From: Methanobacteriota archaeon
GTDB lineage: Archaea > Thermoplasmatota > E2 > JACPAO01 > JAHWKR01
DNA length: 37,863 nt
Assembly: GCA_019347805.1 (NCBI GenBank)
Contig: JAHWKR010000003.1
Location: 64,001 to 101,863, forward strand
Direction: 5' to 3'
Numbering within the stretch: the stretch's first letter is position 1; each line of letters starts with the position of its first letter. The position numbers were made by a program, and so were the translations under genes. Below the pieces are notes generated by a model. The model was not told where the DNA came from. It ran no database searches and saw nothing but the letters and a program-made list of their open reading frames with translations. Positions 7,881 to 16,519 of the stretch are shown here, in pieces.

Positions 7881-9418
7881 CGCTTCACCACCTGCGCCTC
7901 GTGCGGGCGCGGATCGCGGGTGACCGGACGCATCTCGACCACACCGCGCGTCTCGACGACGCTGGTCTGACGGTGGTGCAGGATCCGCAGACCACCGAGG
8001 GCCGGATGGTCCAGGGCGGCGACGATGGCGGCGACACGGCGTGCCTCCGATCGGTCGACGCCGCTCCCGGCGACCTGTTCGAGGATGTTGCGCTCCTCGA
8101 GGAACCGTGTTGTGAGGTCGCCGGCACGGAACGCCTCGTCGGCGAGGATCGCCTTGTGCACCGGGACGTTCGTGGGGAAACCGACGAGACGCATCTCCGA
8201 AAGCGCGTCCTCGAGCCGGCGCACCGCCTCGTCGCGGTCCGCTCCGTGCGCGATGACCTTGGCGACCATGGAATCGTAGACCGCCGGCACGGTCCAACCC
8301 TGGACCAGCCCATGGTCGACGCGCACACCGGGACCCGCTGGTGGCGACCAGGCGGCGACGCGCCCCGGGCTCGGCAGGAGATCCTTGGCAGGGTCCTCGG
8401 CGTTGATGCGCAGCTCGATGGCGTGGCCACGCAGCTCGATGTCGTCCTGCGTGAAGCCGAGCGGCTCGCCGGCGGCGACACGGATCTGCCAGGCGGCGAG
8501 ATCGATGCCTGTGACCATCTCGGTGACCGGATGCTCGACCTGCAACCGCGTGTTCATCTCGTTGAAATAGAACGCGCCGTCCTCGTAGAGGAACTCGAGC
8601 GTGCCCGCGTTCGTATAACCCCCCGCCTTGGCGAGCGCCACCGCCTTGGCGCCGATGTCCTGCCGCTCCTGGTCCGTGAGCGCCGGGCTCGGCGCCTCCT
8701 CGACGAGCTTCTGGTGACGCCTCTGGATGCTGCACTCGCGCTCGCCGAGATGCACCACATTGCCGTGGTGGTCGCCGATGACCTGCACCTCGATGTGGCG
8801 TGGTCGCTCGATGAACTTCTCGAGGAAGACGTCAGGGACGCCGAAGGCGGCCTCGGCCGTCGAGCGGGCCCCTTCGAAGGCGTCCGCCATCCCGGCCTCG
8901 TCGGCGACGACACGCATGCCGATGCCCCCACCTCCCGCGGCCGCCTTCAGCATGACCGGATAACCGACCCCGGCGGCGACCCGCGCCGCCTCGGTGGCGT
9001 CGGGGAGGGCGCCCTCGGAGCCAGGGGAGACCGGGACGCCGGCCTCGACGGCGGCCTTCCGCGCGGAGACCTTGTCCCCGAGCCGCTCCATCGCCTCGGG
9101 GGACGGACCGATGAAGGTGATGCCGGCCGAGGCGAGGCGCCGGGCGAAGGCGGCGTTCTCCGACAGGAAACCGTAGCCCGGATGGACCGCGTCGGCCCCC
9201 GTCTGGAGACAGACATCGACGATGAGGTCCTGGCGCAGGTAGCTCTCGGCCGCGGGTGCCGGACCCAATCGGACGGCCTCGTCGGCCATGCGGACGAAGA
9301 GGGCGTCGCGGTCCGCGTCGCTGTAGACGGCCACCGTCTTCACGCCGAGGCTGCGGGCGGCGCGGATGACGCGCACGGCGATCTCGCCCCGGTTCGCCAC
9401 GAGGATCTTTCGGAACAA
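7877..9418 (-). CDS. Acyl-CoA carboxylase, biotin carboxylase (alpha) subunit
   Basis: 513 residues. ATP-dependent carboxylation of the biotin on the carrier protein. All family landmarks are visible: the N-terminal MFRKILVANRGEIAVRVIRA; the HPGYGFLSENA segment (79-89); the glycine-rich ATP loop AAAGGGGIGM (159-168); RHIEVQ (207-212); ERECSIQRRHQK (227-237) and EMNTRLQVEHPVTE (287-300), which hold catalytic residues and metal ligands; and the C-terminal lid after RINAED. The length is longer than the 450-residue bacterial AccC because of a C-terminal extension (about 450-513) that may contact the other subunits. It is the first gene of the operon. A strong TATA box lies about 35 bases upstream of the ATG with no Shine-Dalgarno, so the mRNA is probably nearly leaderless. 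The substrate is set by the CT subunit. Confidence 0.95.
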   Translation of the reverse strand: MFRKILVANRGEIAVRVIRAARSLGVKTVAVYSDADRDALFVRMADEAVRLGPAPAAESYLRQDLIVDVCLQTGADAVHPGYGFLSENAAFARRLASAGITFIGPSPEAMERLGDKVSARKAAVEAGVPVSPGSEGALPDATEAARVAAGVGYPVMLKAAAGGGGIGMRVVADEAGMADAFEGARSTAEAAFGVPDVFLEKFIERPRHIEVQVIGDHHGNVVHLGERECSIQRRHQKLVEEAPSPALTDQERQDIGAKAVALAKAGGYTNAGTLEFLYEDGAFYFNEMNTRLQVEHPVTEMVTGIDLAAWQIRVAAGEPLGFTQDDIELRGHAIELRINAEDPAKDLLPSPGRVAAWSPPAGPGVRVDHGLVQGWTVPAVYDSMVAKVIAHGADRDEAVRRLEDALSEMRLVGFPTNVPVHKAILADEAFRAGDLTTRFLEERNILEQVAGSGVDRSEARRVAAIVAALDHPALGGLRILHHRQTSVVETRGVVEMRPVTRDPRPHEAQVVKR

Positions 9419-9671
9419 GGCGGTTCGGGTGGCCCAACAAGGGGAGGGTTATAAATGGTCGGAGGACGCGGAAACAGGGCTCATCACCGGCTCGGCGGTG
9501 GAAAGGACGTGCTGCGGCACACCGTCCGACGCCCCGTTCGCCCCGACCTCGCCGATCTCGCGGCCTTGCGACCTAGCCAGACATATCAACCCCAGACGCG
9601 TTTATCCTGCCGATCTTTTTAACCGGTCCCCCGAATGGCCCATGTCTTTTCGAAGACGTGGCGGATGCGTG
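9419..9671. other. Divergent promoter region between carboxylase operon and VWA gene
   Basis: This 253-base stretch holds the minus-strand TATA box at 9447-9457 and A/T-rich elements facing the plus-strand gene. Those are AGACATATCA at 9579-9588, CGTTTATCC at 9599-9607 and CTTTTTAACC at 9615-9624. No gene is supported. The element at 9615-9624 would place a start site near 9645, leaving a leader of about 25 bases before ATG 9672. Confidence 0.5.
9447..9457 (-). promoter_or_regulatory. TATA box of the carboxylase operon
   Basis: ATTTATAACC on the minus strand, flanked by C-rich sequence, is centred about 35 bases upstream of the biotin carboxylase ATG (9418). It is one of the clearest TATA boxes in the window and implies a leader of only about 8-10 bases. 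Confidence 0.6.
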
Positions 9672-12371
9672 ATGAAACGGCTGACAGCGATATTCCTGGC
9701 GCTCACGATGGCGATCGTCCTCAACCCGGGCACGACCCAACCCGCCGCCTCGTCTTCCGACGTATGCGGTCCGCTCGATGTCGCGTTCCTGATCGACGAC
9801 ACCGGCAGCATGGGCGGTGCCCTCGCGACCGTCCAGACCCAGGCCGCCGACCTCATCGCGGACATCGACTCGAGCTCGGGAGGCGACTACCAGCTCGCTC
9901 TTGTCACGTACAAGGTGCGCATCGAGGTCGATGAGGACCTGCGGCCCAAAAACGGCGACACGATGTACAACAAGCTGAACACCCTCTTCGCCTCGGGAGG
10001 CCCCGGACCCAACGTCAACGTCAATGAGGCGATGAACACGGCCATCAACCGGCTCCCCGCGAGCGGTCGCGACCAATCCGGCGACTTCAACGGCGTATGG
10101 CGGGACAGTGCGACCAAGGTGATCGTCATCGTCACCGACGCGCCCCCCGGCGGCTTCGACGGGCGGTACACAAAAGGCGTCGACGACGTGCAGGCGCGCG
10201 ACCTCGCCTATACCGCCGCGTCGCTCGGGATCCGCATCTCGTCCGTTTTCGTGCCGACCGACGGCAACTATGCCGGCCAGAAAGAGATGATGCAGGAATG
10301 GGCCAGCATCACGGGCGGCCTCTTCACGCAGACCGACATCACCGGCGCCGGGACCGGCCAGGCGCTGCGCGACTTCATCGGCGAATGCGGCGGCCCCGGC
10401 CTCTGCAACACCCTGGCGAACCTACCGGCCTTGACCGGTGACGGGCTCCTCGAAGGACTCTACGGATGGGCCGGCCACGAGTACGGGTTCAACCTCAGCG
10501 AGATCGTCGATCCCGACGGCGATCCGATCACGGTGCAATGGGGCTGGGACGACGGCATCACCTCGACCGGCCTTGCGGCGATCCGATCCTTCCCGCCCGT
10601 CGACCCGCTCGGGATCGACCCTGTGGCGCTCACGCTGCGCGTCATCGAGGACGTCTCCGCGCATTGCGAAACCGTCGAGACGGTCACCCAGAGCCTGGTC
10701 TTCCGGTTCCTCGTCGTCCCCGACCTGGACGTGCTGCTCTCGCTCGTGCAGGGCCTTTCGTGCGATGTAGGCGAGACCATCGGGACGCGGAGCGACGTGG
10801 CGCGTGACTACATCGCGGTCCTGTGCGACCTCAAGGCGACCGTCAACACCCACGGCGCTCCCACCGACATCGTCGACGAGGTGCGGATCTCCCAAGACGG
10901 GACGACGCTGGCGAGTTCGAGTGATCCATCGCTCTCCTATCGTTACGATGCGCTCGTCGTGCCTGACGGGGCGCATGACCTCGAGGCGTGCGCGACCGCG
11001 GTGAACGACAAGTACGCCCGGTCCTTCTGCTCGACGCCCTACGTCTACGAGGACCTTGACTGCACGAACCTGCCGCCCGTTTTGGGCACCATCAGACTCC
11101 AGGGCATGCTCGACGGGACCATCGGTTGGGCCGACTTGCCCTACGGCTTCACCGCCTCGCTGTACGACCCCGATGGCGACCCGCTCAGCGTCCAATGGAC
11201 CTGGGACGACGGGACGGCACTCTCCGGCGCCAGCGTCGCGCGCTCCTTCGGCCTCGGCCAGCAGGTCGGTGGCGTGTTGCGGGTGGTCGAGGACACGAGC
11301 CGCTGTCCCTTCTTCCCGGGCGCCACGATCGAGAAGGCGATCCCGACCTTCAAGGCGGTCACCGACCTGGTGCCGTCGCTCGTGGGTCTCGTCGAAGGTG
11401 TGAGCTGCGACGTCGGCGCGCTCGTGCCGTCGTGGCAGGATTTCGACATCGTCGGCGTCTCCTGTCCGGTCCAGGCGGTCGTCGACCTCGGCACCGCCCC
11501 GAAGGGCATCCTTGGCACGGCGTCGCTTCGGGTCGACGGTGCGACCATCGGCACCTCCTACGGTGCCACGCAGGTCGGGGCGACCTATCGCGCCTCCCAG
11601 GTGGCCGCCGGGTTCCATGAGTTGGACGCCTGCTTCACGGCAGCCGGCGACATCCATGGCCGATCCTTCTGCACCGAGCCTTGGTCGCACTACACCATGG
11701 ATTGCACGAACGACCTGCCGGTCCTGAAAGCGCTCTCCAGCGATGGCATGGGTCGCGGACTGCTCGGCTGGGCCGGACTCGCGTACCGGTTCGCGGCGAC
11801 CATCGACGACGAGGACCCGGTCCTCGTCGAATGGGTATGGGACGACGGCACGTCGAGCATCGGACCGGGCGTGACACAGTCGTTCCCGCTCACGGGGGTG
11901 CATCCGTTCTCGATCATCCTCATGGAGGACGTCTCCGGCCGTTGTCCGTACGCCAAGACCGGGACCGTGGTGCATGGCGCACAAGCGGGCGAGTCCGGCG
12001 CGTTCCGCTTCGAATCACTGCCCGACTGGTCGGTGGCGATGGACCGTCCGGCACCGGGCTGGAGTTGTGCACAGGGCACCTATCTCCGCTCAGCCCTCTG
12101 GGGGGACAAGGACTTCCTGGCCGGGCGCTGTTTGGTGACCGCGAACGTCGACACGCATGCGACCATCGCCGATCCGACCATGAGCGGGATCCTGAAGCTG
12201 GACGGCAACGAGATCTACCAGACCAAGAAGGCCCTGCTCCAGATGATGTACGACAGCATCAAGCACAGCCTGGACGAGCATTCCATGGAGGTCTGTTACA
12301 TGTCCCCTGACGACAAGTACGCCCGCGGCTTCTGCTCCGGACCCTATACCTACCTCAATGTAGGGCGCTGA
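9672..12371 (+). CDS. Secreted VWA-domain protein with three PKD/Cys-beta repeat units
   Basis: 899 residues from ATG 9672, which starts a typical signal peptide (MKRLTAIFLALTMAIVL, cleavage near 28). ATG 9642 would add ten residues. Residues 34-238 form a von Willebrand factor A domain. FLIDDTGSMGG gives a D-x-T-x-S version of the metal-ion site, with a further aspartate in VTDAPPG (D156). Three repeat units follow at about 245-464, 465-678 and 679-899. Each has a PKD-like half (DPDGDPxxVxW.WDDG, EDxSxxC) and a cysteine-bearing beta half (.SC.VG..., EAC/DAC, FC). Units 1 and 2 end in DCTN; the last ends in YLNVGR. There is no membrane anchor. It opens the cluster of three tandem paralogs (9672, 12426, 14427) and is the only one with a VWA head. 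It probably binds ligands outside the cell; the ligand is unknown. Confidence 0.85.
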   Translation: MKRLTAIFLALTMAIVLNPGTTQPAASSSDVCGPLDVAFLIDDTGSMGGALATVQTQAADLIADIDSSSGGDYQLALVTYKVRIEVDEDLRPKNGDTMYNKLNTLFASGGPGPNVNVNEAMNTAINRLPASGRDQSGDFNGVWRDSATKVIVIVTDAPPGGFDGRYTKGVDDVQARDLAYTAASLGIRISSVFVPTDGNYAGQKEMMQEWASITGGLFTQTDITGAGTGQALRDFIGECGGPGLCNTLANLPALTGDGLLEGLYGWAGHEYGFNLSEIVDPDGDPITVQWGWDDGITSTGLAAIRSFPPVDPLGIDPVALTLRVIEDVSAHCETVETVTQSLVFRFLVVPDLDVLLSLVQGLSCDVGETIGTRSDVARDYIAVLCDLKATVNTHGAPTDIVDEVRISQDGTTLASSSDPSLSYRYDALVVPDGAHDLEACATAVNDKYARSFCSTPYVYEDLDCTNLPPVLGTIRLQGMLDGTIGWADLPYGFTASLYDPDGDPLSVQWTWDDGTALSGASVARSFGLGQQVGGVLRVVEDTSRCPFFPGATIEKAIPTFKAVTDLVPSLVGLVEGVSCDVGALVPSWQDFDIVGVSCPVQAVVDLGTAPKGILGTASLRVDGATIGTSYGATQVGATYRASQVAAGFHELDACFTAAGDIHGRSFCTEPWSHYTMDCTNDLPVLKALSSDGMGRGLLGWAGLAYRFAATIDDEDPVLVEWVWDDGTSSIGPGVTQSFPLTGVHPFSIILMEDVSGRCPYAKTGTVVHGAQAGESGAFRFESLPDWSVAMDRPAPGWSCAQGTYLRSALWGDKDFLAGRCLVTANVDTHATIADPTMSGILKLDGNEIYQTKKALLQMMYDSIKHSLDEHSMEVCYMSPDDKYARGFCSGPYTYLNVGR

Positions 12372-12392
12372 GGCGGAACGACCCTCTTTTCC

Positions 12393-12409
12393 CGCTATAC
12401 TTTCTTAAG
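12393..12409 (+). promoter_or_regulatory. TATA-like element of the gene at 12426
   Basis: CTATAC and CTTAAGG sit 20-30 bases before ATG 12426 and directly after a short T-rich run (12384-12390). That run could end the upstream transcript. The spacing suits a leaderless start at 12426. Confidence 0.4.
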
Positions 12410-12425
12410 GTCGGACCCGATTCGT

Positions 12426-14327
12426 ATGCCTCGGGCCCCTGGCCCGGGTGTGTGGCAGGCGATGCATGCGTGGCGTCCGTTCGTCGCAGTGGCTTTCGTG
12501 ATGCTCCTCTTGGGGGGCTCGCCCCAGCCGGCGGCAGGACATCCGGGTGACCGCGACCCGGTGCTCACGGACGAGGCACGATTGCAGGCCGAGTCCTACC
12601 ACTCCGCCTATTCCCGTTGCGACCCGACCGGCGACGGTGAGCATACGGCGCCGAGGGACCGGATCGGCGATCGCGTGCTCTTCATGCCCCAGGACAATTG
12701 CTACGTCATCTTCTATAACGTCGATTTCCCGGTCGGGGCGACGGCGAAGGCGTTCCGTGTCGCGCCGCAATCGAGTGGGGTCACGGTCGAGATGCGGCTC
12801 TTCGTCGATGGTGTCTTCAAGGCCGTCGGTCGCTACTCCACCGACCCCGCGGGGGGCTCCTTGATGACGGTCCCGTTCTCTTCGGCGTCGCACTTCGATG
12901 CCGGTACGCACACGATCCGGTGGGAGATGCAGGTGGTGCGGGGCGAGTATTGGCAGAACAGCTACACCGATTGGATCTCGTTCGAACTGGACTGCATGAA
13001 CGCGGCACCGCAGCCGACGCCCACGACCGACGGGCTGGCGGGCGGTCTCGACGGTTGGGCGGGGTACGACTACACGTTCCGGGCGGGCGACCTGGTGGAC
13101 CCGGACGGCGACCCTTTCACGGTCCATTGGCAGTGGCCGGACGGTTCCAGCTCGGTCGGGGGGAACGTCACCCAGCGCTTCGGCACCCTGGAGGACACCA
13201 CGCTCATGGCGCACGAGGTGACGATCCGTATCGTCGAGGACGTATCGGCGCGTTGTCCGGACGTCGGCCCATTGGAGACGGTGCACGGTCCTTGGACCTT
13301 CACGACGGTGCCGGGCCTCGTACCCCTTTTCGTGGGGCTCGGCCCCGGTGCGAGTTGCAACGGCGGGCTCGTCGTACCGAGTTGGCGCTCGGACGATGTC
13401 GTCCTGGGGGCGTGCACGGTCGGCGCGACGGCAGACACCTACGGCGCCACGGAAGGGGTCGTCGGCAACGTGACCTTCCGTCTCGATGGCGCCGAACTCA
13501 CCGTCTCGTCCGAGGCGCCCCATGAGACGGTCGTCGATGCCGTCGCGCTCGGAGGCGGGGACCATCTTCTCGAGCTCTGCGTCGAAGGTGCCGACGACAA
13601 GTATGGCCGATCGTTCTGTGGTGCTTCCTACGCGTTCCGGGCCATCCCGTGCACGAACGCGTTCGCGCGTTTCGACCGTGTGGTCGCCGACGGTCTGGCC
13701 GGTCTGCAGGTCGGTTGGGCGGGACACGACTATACGTTGACCCTTTCAGGCGCGGCCGACCCGGATGGCGACGCGGTGACGGTACGTTGGGCATGGGACG
13801 ACGGCTCGTCGCTCTTCGGCACCACCGTCTCACGTGCCTTCCCGTCCGGGGAGCATCCGTACCACATCGTCCTGGAGGAGGACCTTTCAGTGCGTTGTCC
13901 GGACGCCGGTGTCGTCCCGGCGCGCTACGGGGCCGACGCCTTGCCGCCCCCGGACATCTTGTCGTTCCAGGCGCTCTCCGACTGGTCGCCGGTCTTGACC
14001 AACCCGCGCCATGGCCAGGGCTGTGTCTACACGGAAGCCTATCCCGGTCTCATCGCCACCGGCCAGTTCATCATCGGCTCGTGCCGCATCCAGGCGCAGG
14101 TCACGACGGGGGCGCCGGGCGTACAGGTCGAGGGGACCATGTTCCTCGACGGGAACACCTTCGCGACGCACGACGGGCCGGCGTTCTGGGCCTGGTACGA
14201 GAGCTTCGAACGGCCGACGGCAGAGCGCACGATCGAGGTCTGTTTCGAAGCGACGGTGGACAAGTATGGACGCTCTTTCTGCACGACCCCCTACTCCTTC
14301 ATGAGCATCGGGCGCTCGGGCGTTTAA
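12426..14327 (+). CDS. Secreted CBM6-like protein with two PKD/Cys-beta repeat units
   Basis: 633 residues from ATG 12426, which fits a leaderless transcript from the TATA-like element 20-30 bases upstream. ATG 12462 is an alternative that leaves a shorter signal peptide (hydrophobic core FVAVAFVMLLLG). Residues 46-188 look like a CBM6-type carbohydrate-binding module: ARLQAESY, then YVIFYNVDFP, LFVDG, FDAGTHTIRWEM and TDWISFEL in the expected order. Two repeat units follow at about 190-409 and 410-633. Each has a PKD-like half (VDPDGDPFTVHW, EDVSARCP) and a beta half with GASC, GACTV, LELC and DKYGRSFC. The first unit ends in PCTN, the last in FMSIGR plus three extra residues. It is paralogous to the gene at 661, with the same head and tail order. 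It is likely an exported sugar-binding or adhesion protein. No catalytic domain is seen. Confidence 0.83.
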   Translation: MPRAPGPGVWQAMHAWRPFVAVAFVMLLLGGSPQPAAGHPGDRDPVLTDEARLQAESYHSAYSRCDPTGDGEHTAPRDRIGDRVLFMPQDNCYVIFYNVDFPVGATAKAFRVAPQSSGVTVEMRLFVDGVFKAVGRYSTDPAGGSLMTVPFSSASHFDAGTHTIRWEMQVVRGEYWQNSYTDWISFELDCMNAAPQPTPTTDGLAGGLDGWAGYDYTFRAGDLVDPDGDPFTVHWQWPDGSSSVGGNVTQRFGTLEDTTLMAHEVTIRIVEDVSARCPDVGPLETVHGPWTFTTVPGLVPLFVGLGPGASCNGGLVVPSWRSDDVVLGACTVGATADTYGATEGVVGNVTFRLDGAELTVSSEAPHETVVDAVALGGGDHLLELCVEGADDKYGRSFCGASYAFRAIPCTNAFARFDRVVADGLAGLQVGWAGHDYTLTLSGAADPDGDAVTVRWAWDDGSSLFGTTVSRAFPSGEHPYHIVLEEDLSVRCPDAGVVPARYGADALPPPDILSFQALSDWSPVLTNPRHGQGCVYTEAYPGLIATGQFIIGSCRIQAQVTTGAPGVQVEGTMFLDGNTFATHDGPAFWAWYESFERPTAERTIEVCFEATVDKYGRSFCTTPYSFMSIGRSGV

Positions 14328-14390
14328 GGCGCCGGGGGTCGTATGCTGAAAAACCCTTTATCCCGTGACCCGGTTCGAGACCCGGTGGCG

Positions 14391-14406
14391 CCCCGCTTCG
14401 GCGGGG
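14391..14406 (+). promoter_or_regulatory. UUCG-tetraloop hairpin in the leader of the gene at 14427
   Basis: CCCCGC, loop TTCG, GCGGGG form a six-pair stem with a very stable tetraloop, ending 20 bases before the GTG start at 14427. A TATA-like CCTTTATCCC at 14355-14364 would start transcription near 14385-14390, so the hairpin would lie at the 5' end of the mRNA. If translation really begins at 14343 it is simply coding sequence. Confidence 0.35.
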
Positions 14407-14426
14407 GCTCTTGGAGACCCGGTGCC

Positions 14427-16484
14427 GTGCACGCGAAGACCCTCTTGGTGGTCCTCATGCTCATCCCGTTCATAGCGTGGCTGCCGCCGGGGCTCGCGGA
14501 CCATTGTACGCAGGCGGCGCCTTATCTCGTCGAGGACGTGGACGACGCGGTCGACGACCCGAGGGACAGCGACCCGCGTCTGCGTCTCATCTGGGACGGT
14601 GCGGCGTGGGGGTTCGACACCACGGCGGTCGATCCGGACGGCGACCCGCTCGGCTATGCCTACCGCACGTCGGATTCTGATTGGGTGTCGATGCCTGACG
14701 GCAACCTGTCCTGGCTTTTCGACCTTGGACTCGTCCCAGGGGAGACGCTGCGGCTCGGGTTCTGGATCCGTGCCATGGACGACCCGACGGCGCGCTGCAC
14801 GGACGCCTTGCCCGCGAGCGTCACGACGTCCCGTTCCGTGGAGGTGCACCATGCGCCGACCGTCACCCAAGAGACGCTTTCGGCGGGGGAGAGTTGCCAT
14901 GATGGCGAGGTGCTGCCGTCCTGGAACCGGTCGGACATCATCGCCGGCGGATGCGTCCTGCTGGGTCGCGTATCGGGCGACACCATGCCGGCGGGCGTGG
15001 TCGACACGGTCGTCCTGGCCATCGACGGCACGCCGCTGCGTTCGGCGCCCCGTGCCGACCCCACCAGTTTCGACCATGTCACCACCGACGTGCCGGACGG
15101 TCCGCACACGCTCGGTCTCTGCGCTCGGGCGTCGACCGACCCTGCGGGGCGGTTGCAGTGCGGCACGTCCTATGACCACCTCGACATCGATTGTACGAAC
15201 CCGCCGCCGGAGCTCGCCGGTGTCGTCGCCGACGGGCTGCTCGGGGGTCCCTATGGCTGGCTCGACCTGCCCTATGTCCTCAAGGCGTTCGCCTACGACC
15301 TGGACGACGATCCGGTCTCGGTGTCGTGGGCGTTCCCGGACGGGACCCAGGTCGAGGGGACGCAGGCGACGCGCACCTTCCCGACGCTCGGGATCCACAC
15401 GGCGGCCATCACGCTGCAGGACGATGTCTCCGAGCGCTGTCCCTATCTTTTCGACCAGACGATCACGGAGACGCGCATCGTGTTCCAGACCGTCGCCGAC
15501 CCGGTGACGCGCATCACACGACCGGGCCCCGGTTTCACGTGCGACCTGAACGAGGTCTTCCCGTCGTTCTCGGAGGACGCCATCGCGGTGTCGTGCGAGA
15601 TCGAGGCGGAGGTGGAGCTGGGGGTCCTGCCGCCGGAGGCGGTCGAGCGCGGCACGGTCTATCTGAACGGTTCGTTCTACGCCAAGGCGGACGGGGCGTC
15701 CGGGTTGCGCACGTACTACAATACGGCGGACCGTGCGGAGGGGATCTATGGACTGGAGGCGTGCTGGACCATGCAGCGCGACAAGCACGCCCGTTCGTTC
15801 TGCAGCGGCGAGTGGTCGTTCCGGAGCATCGATTGTTCCAATCGTGCGCCGACCGTCGGGACCGTCTTCGGCGAGGGCCTGGACGACGGTTTCACCGGAT
15901 GGGTCGGACGCGACTACGTCTTCGACGCCTCATCCAGCTTCGACCTCGACCGTGATCCGATGATCGTGCAGTGGACGTGGTCGGACGGCCTCGTGCAGAC
16001 GGGCAGTGTCGTGACCCGTTCCTTCCCGTCGCCGGGCGCCTACGAGGTCACATTATCGTTGAGCGACGACCCGTCGGAGCGCTGTCCGCTCATGCCTTCC
16101 TATGCCACCACCAGCGTGGGCCCGACGTTCCTTGCCGTCCCCGAGTGGGAGCCGGTCCTCGACCAGCCGCGCTCCGGCCGGAGCTGTTACGGGGGTCTGT
16201 GGACGATGACGTGGACCTCGGAGGATTGGATGAGCGGCCGCTGCGCTGTGCAGGCTTCGGTCTCGGGTGTCGACGACGCGATCAAGGGCCTGGTGCAGGG
16301 TGAGCTGCGGGTCGACGGGCGGGCGTTCCATCGTGGCTCTTCGGTCGTCTTGTCGACGGTCTACGACAGCACCTCGTTCACCACGGCGGGGCACGTCATG
16401 GACGCTTGTTTCCGTGCCGAGGGGGATATCCATGATGTCCATCACTGCACGCCGGAACATCCGTACCTGAACATCGGGACATAG
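14427..16484 (+). CDS. Secreted protein of three PKD/Cys-beta repeat units, no separate head
   Basis: 685 residues from GTG 14427, chosen because it opens directly onto a signal peptide (MHAKTLLVVLMLIPFIAWLPPGLA). The upstream ATG at 14343 would put 28 Arg/Pro-rich residues ahead of it and ignore the TATA-like element at 14355. Repeat units lie at about 27-256, 257-470 and 471-685. The first has a degenerate PKD half (VDPDGDPLGYAYRTSD). The second has DLDDDPVSVSWAFPDG and the third DLDRDPMIVQWTWSDG. All keep the RC, SC, GC/SC, xxC and FC/HC cysteines. Units 1 and 2 end in DCTN and DCSN; the last ends in PYLNIGT. It is the last of three tandem paralogs and lacks both the VWA and CBM6 heads, so it may be a minimal scaffold form. 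No membrane anchor is seen. Confidence 0.82.
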   Translation: MHAKTLLVVLMLIPFIAWLPPGLADHCTQAAPYLVEDVDDAVDDPRDSDPRLRLIWDGAAWGFDTTAVDPDGDPLGYAYRTSDSDWVSMPDGNLSWLFDLGLVPGETLRLGFWIRAMDDPTARCTDALPASVTTSRSVEVHHAPTVTQETLSAGESCHDGEVLPSWNRSDIIAGGCVLLGRVSGDTMPAGVVDTVVLAIDGTPLRSAPRADPTSFDHVTTDVPDGPHTLGLCARASTDPAGRLQCGTSYDHLDIDCTNPPPELAGVVADGLLGGPYGWLDLPYVLKAFAYDLDDDPVSVSWAFPDGTQVEGTQATRTFPTLGIHTAAITLQDDVSERCPYLFDQTITETRIVFQTVADPVTRITRPGPGFTCDLNEVFPSFSEDAIAVSCEIEAEVELGVLPPEAVERGTVYLNGSFYAKADGASGLRTYYNTADRAEGIYGLEACWTMQRDKHARSFCSGEWSFRSIDCSNRAPTVGTVFGEGLDDGFTGWVGRDYVFDASSSFDLDRDPMIVQWTWSDGLVQTGSVVTRSFPSPGAYEVTLSLSDDPSERCPLMPSYATTSVGPTFLAVPEWEPVLDQPRSGRSCYGGLWTMTWTSEDWMSGRCAVQASVSGVDDAIKGLVQGELRVDGRAFHRGSSVVLSTVYDSTSFTTAGHVMDACFRAEGDIHDVHHCTPEHPYLNIGT

Positions 16485-16496
16485 GGGCGAGGCAGG

Positions 16497-16519
16497 AGGC
16501 CGACCAGCACGACCGGCCT
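16497..16519. terminator. Possible bidirectional hairpin terminator between convergent genes
   Basis: AGGCCG (16497-16502) and CGGCCT (16514-16519) pair across an 11-base loop in the 33-base gap between the convergent genes ending at 16484 and 16518. It is a weak candidate, with no T-tract on either side. Confidence 0.25.

Noticed and set aside
14366..14386. tRNA T-arm-like sequence (CCCGGTTCGAGACCCGG)
   Set aside because: The two sides are direct rather than complementary, so no T-stem forms, and no anticodon or acceptor arms surround it.
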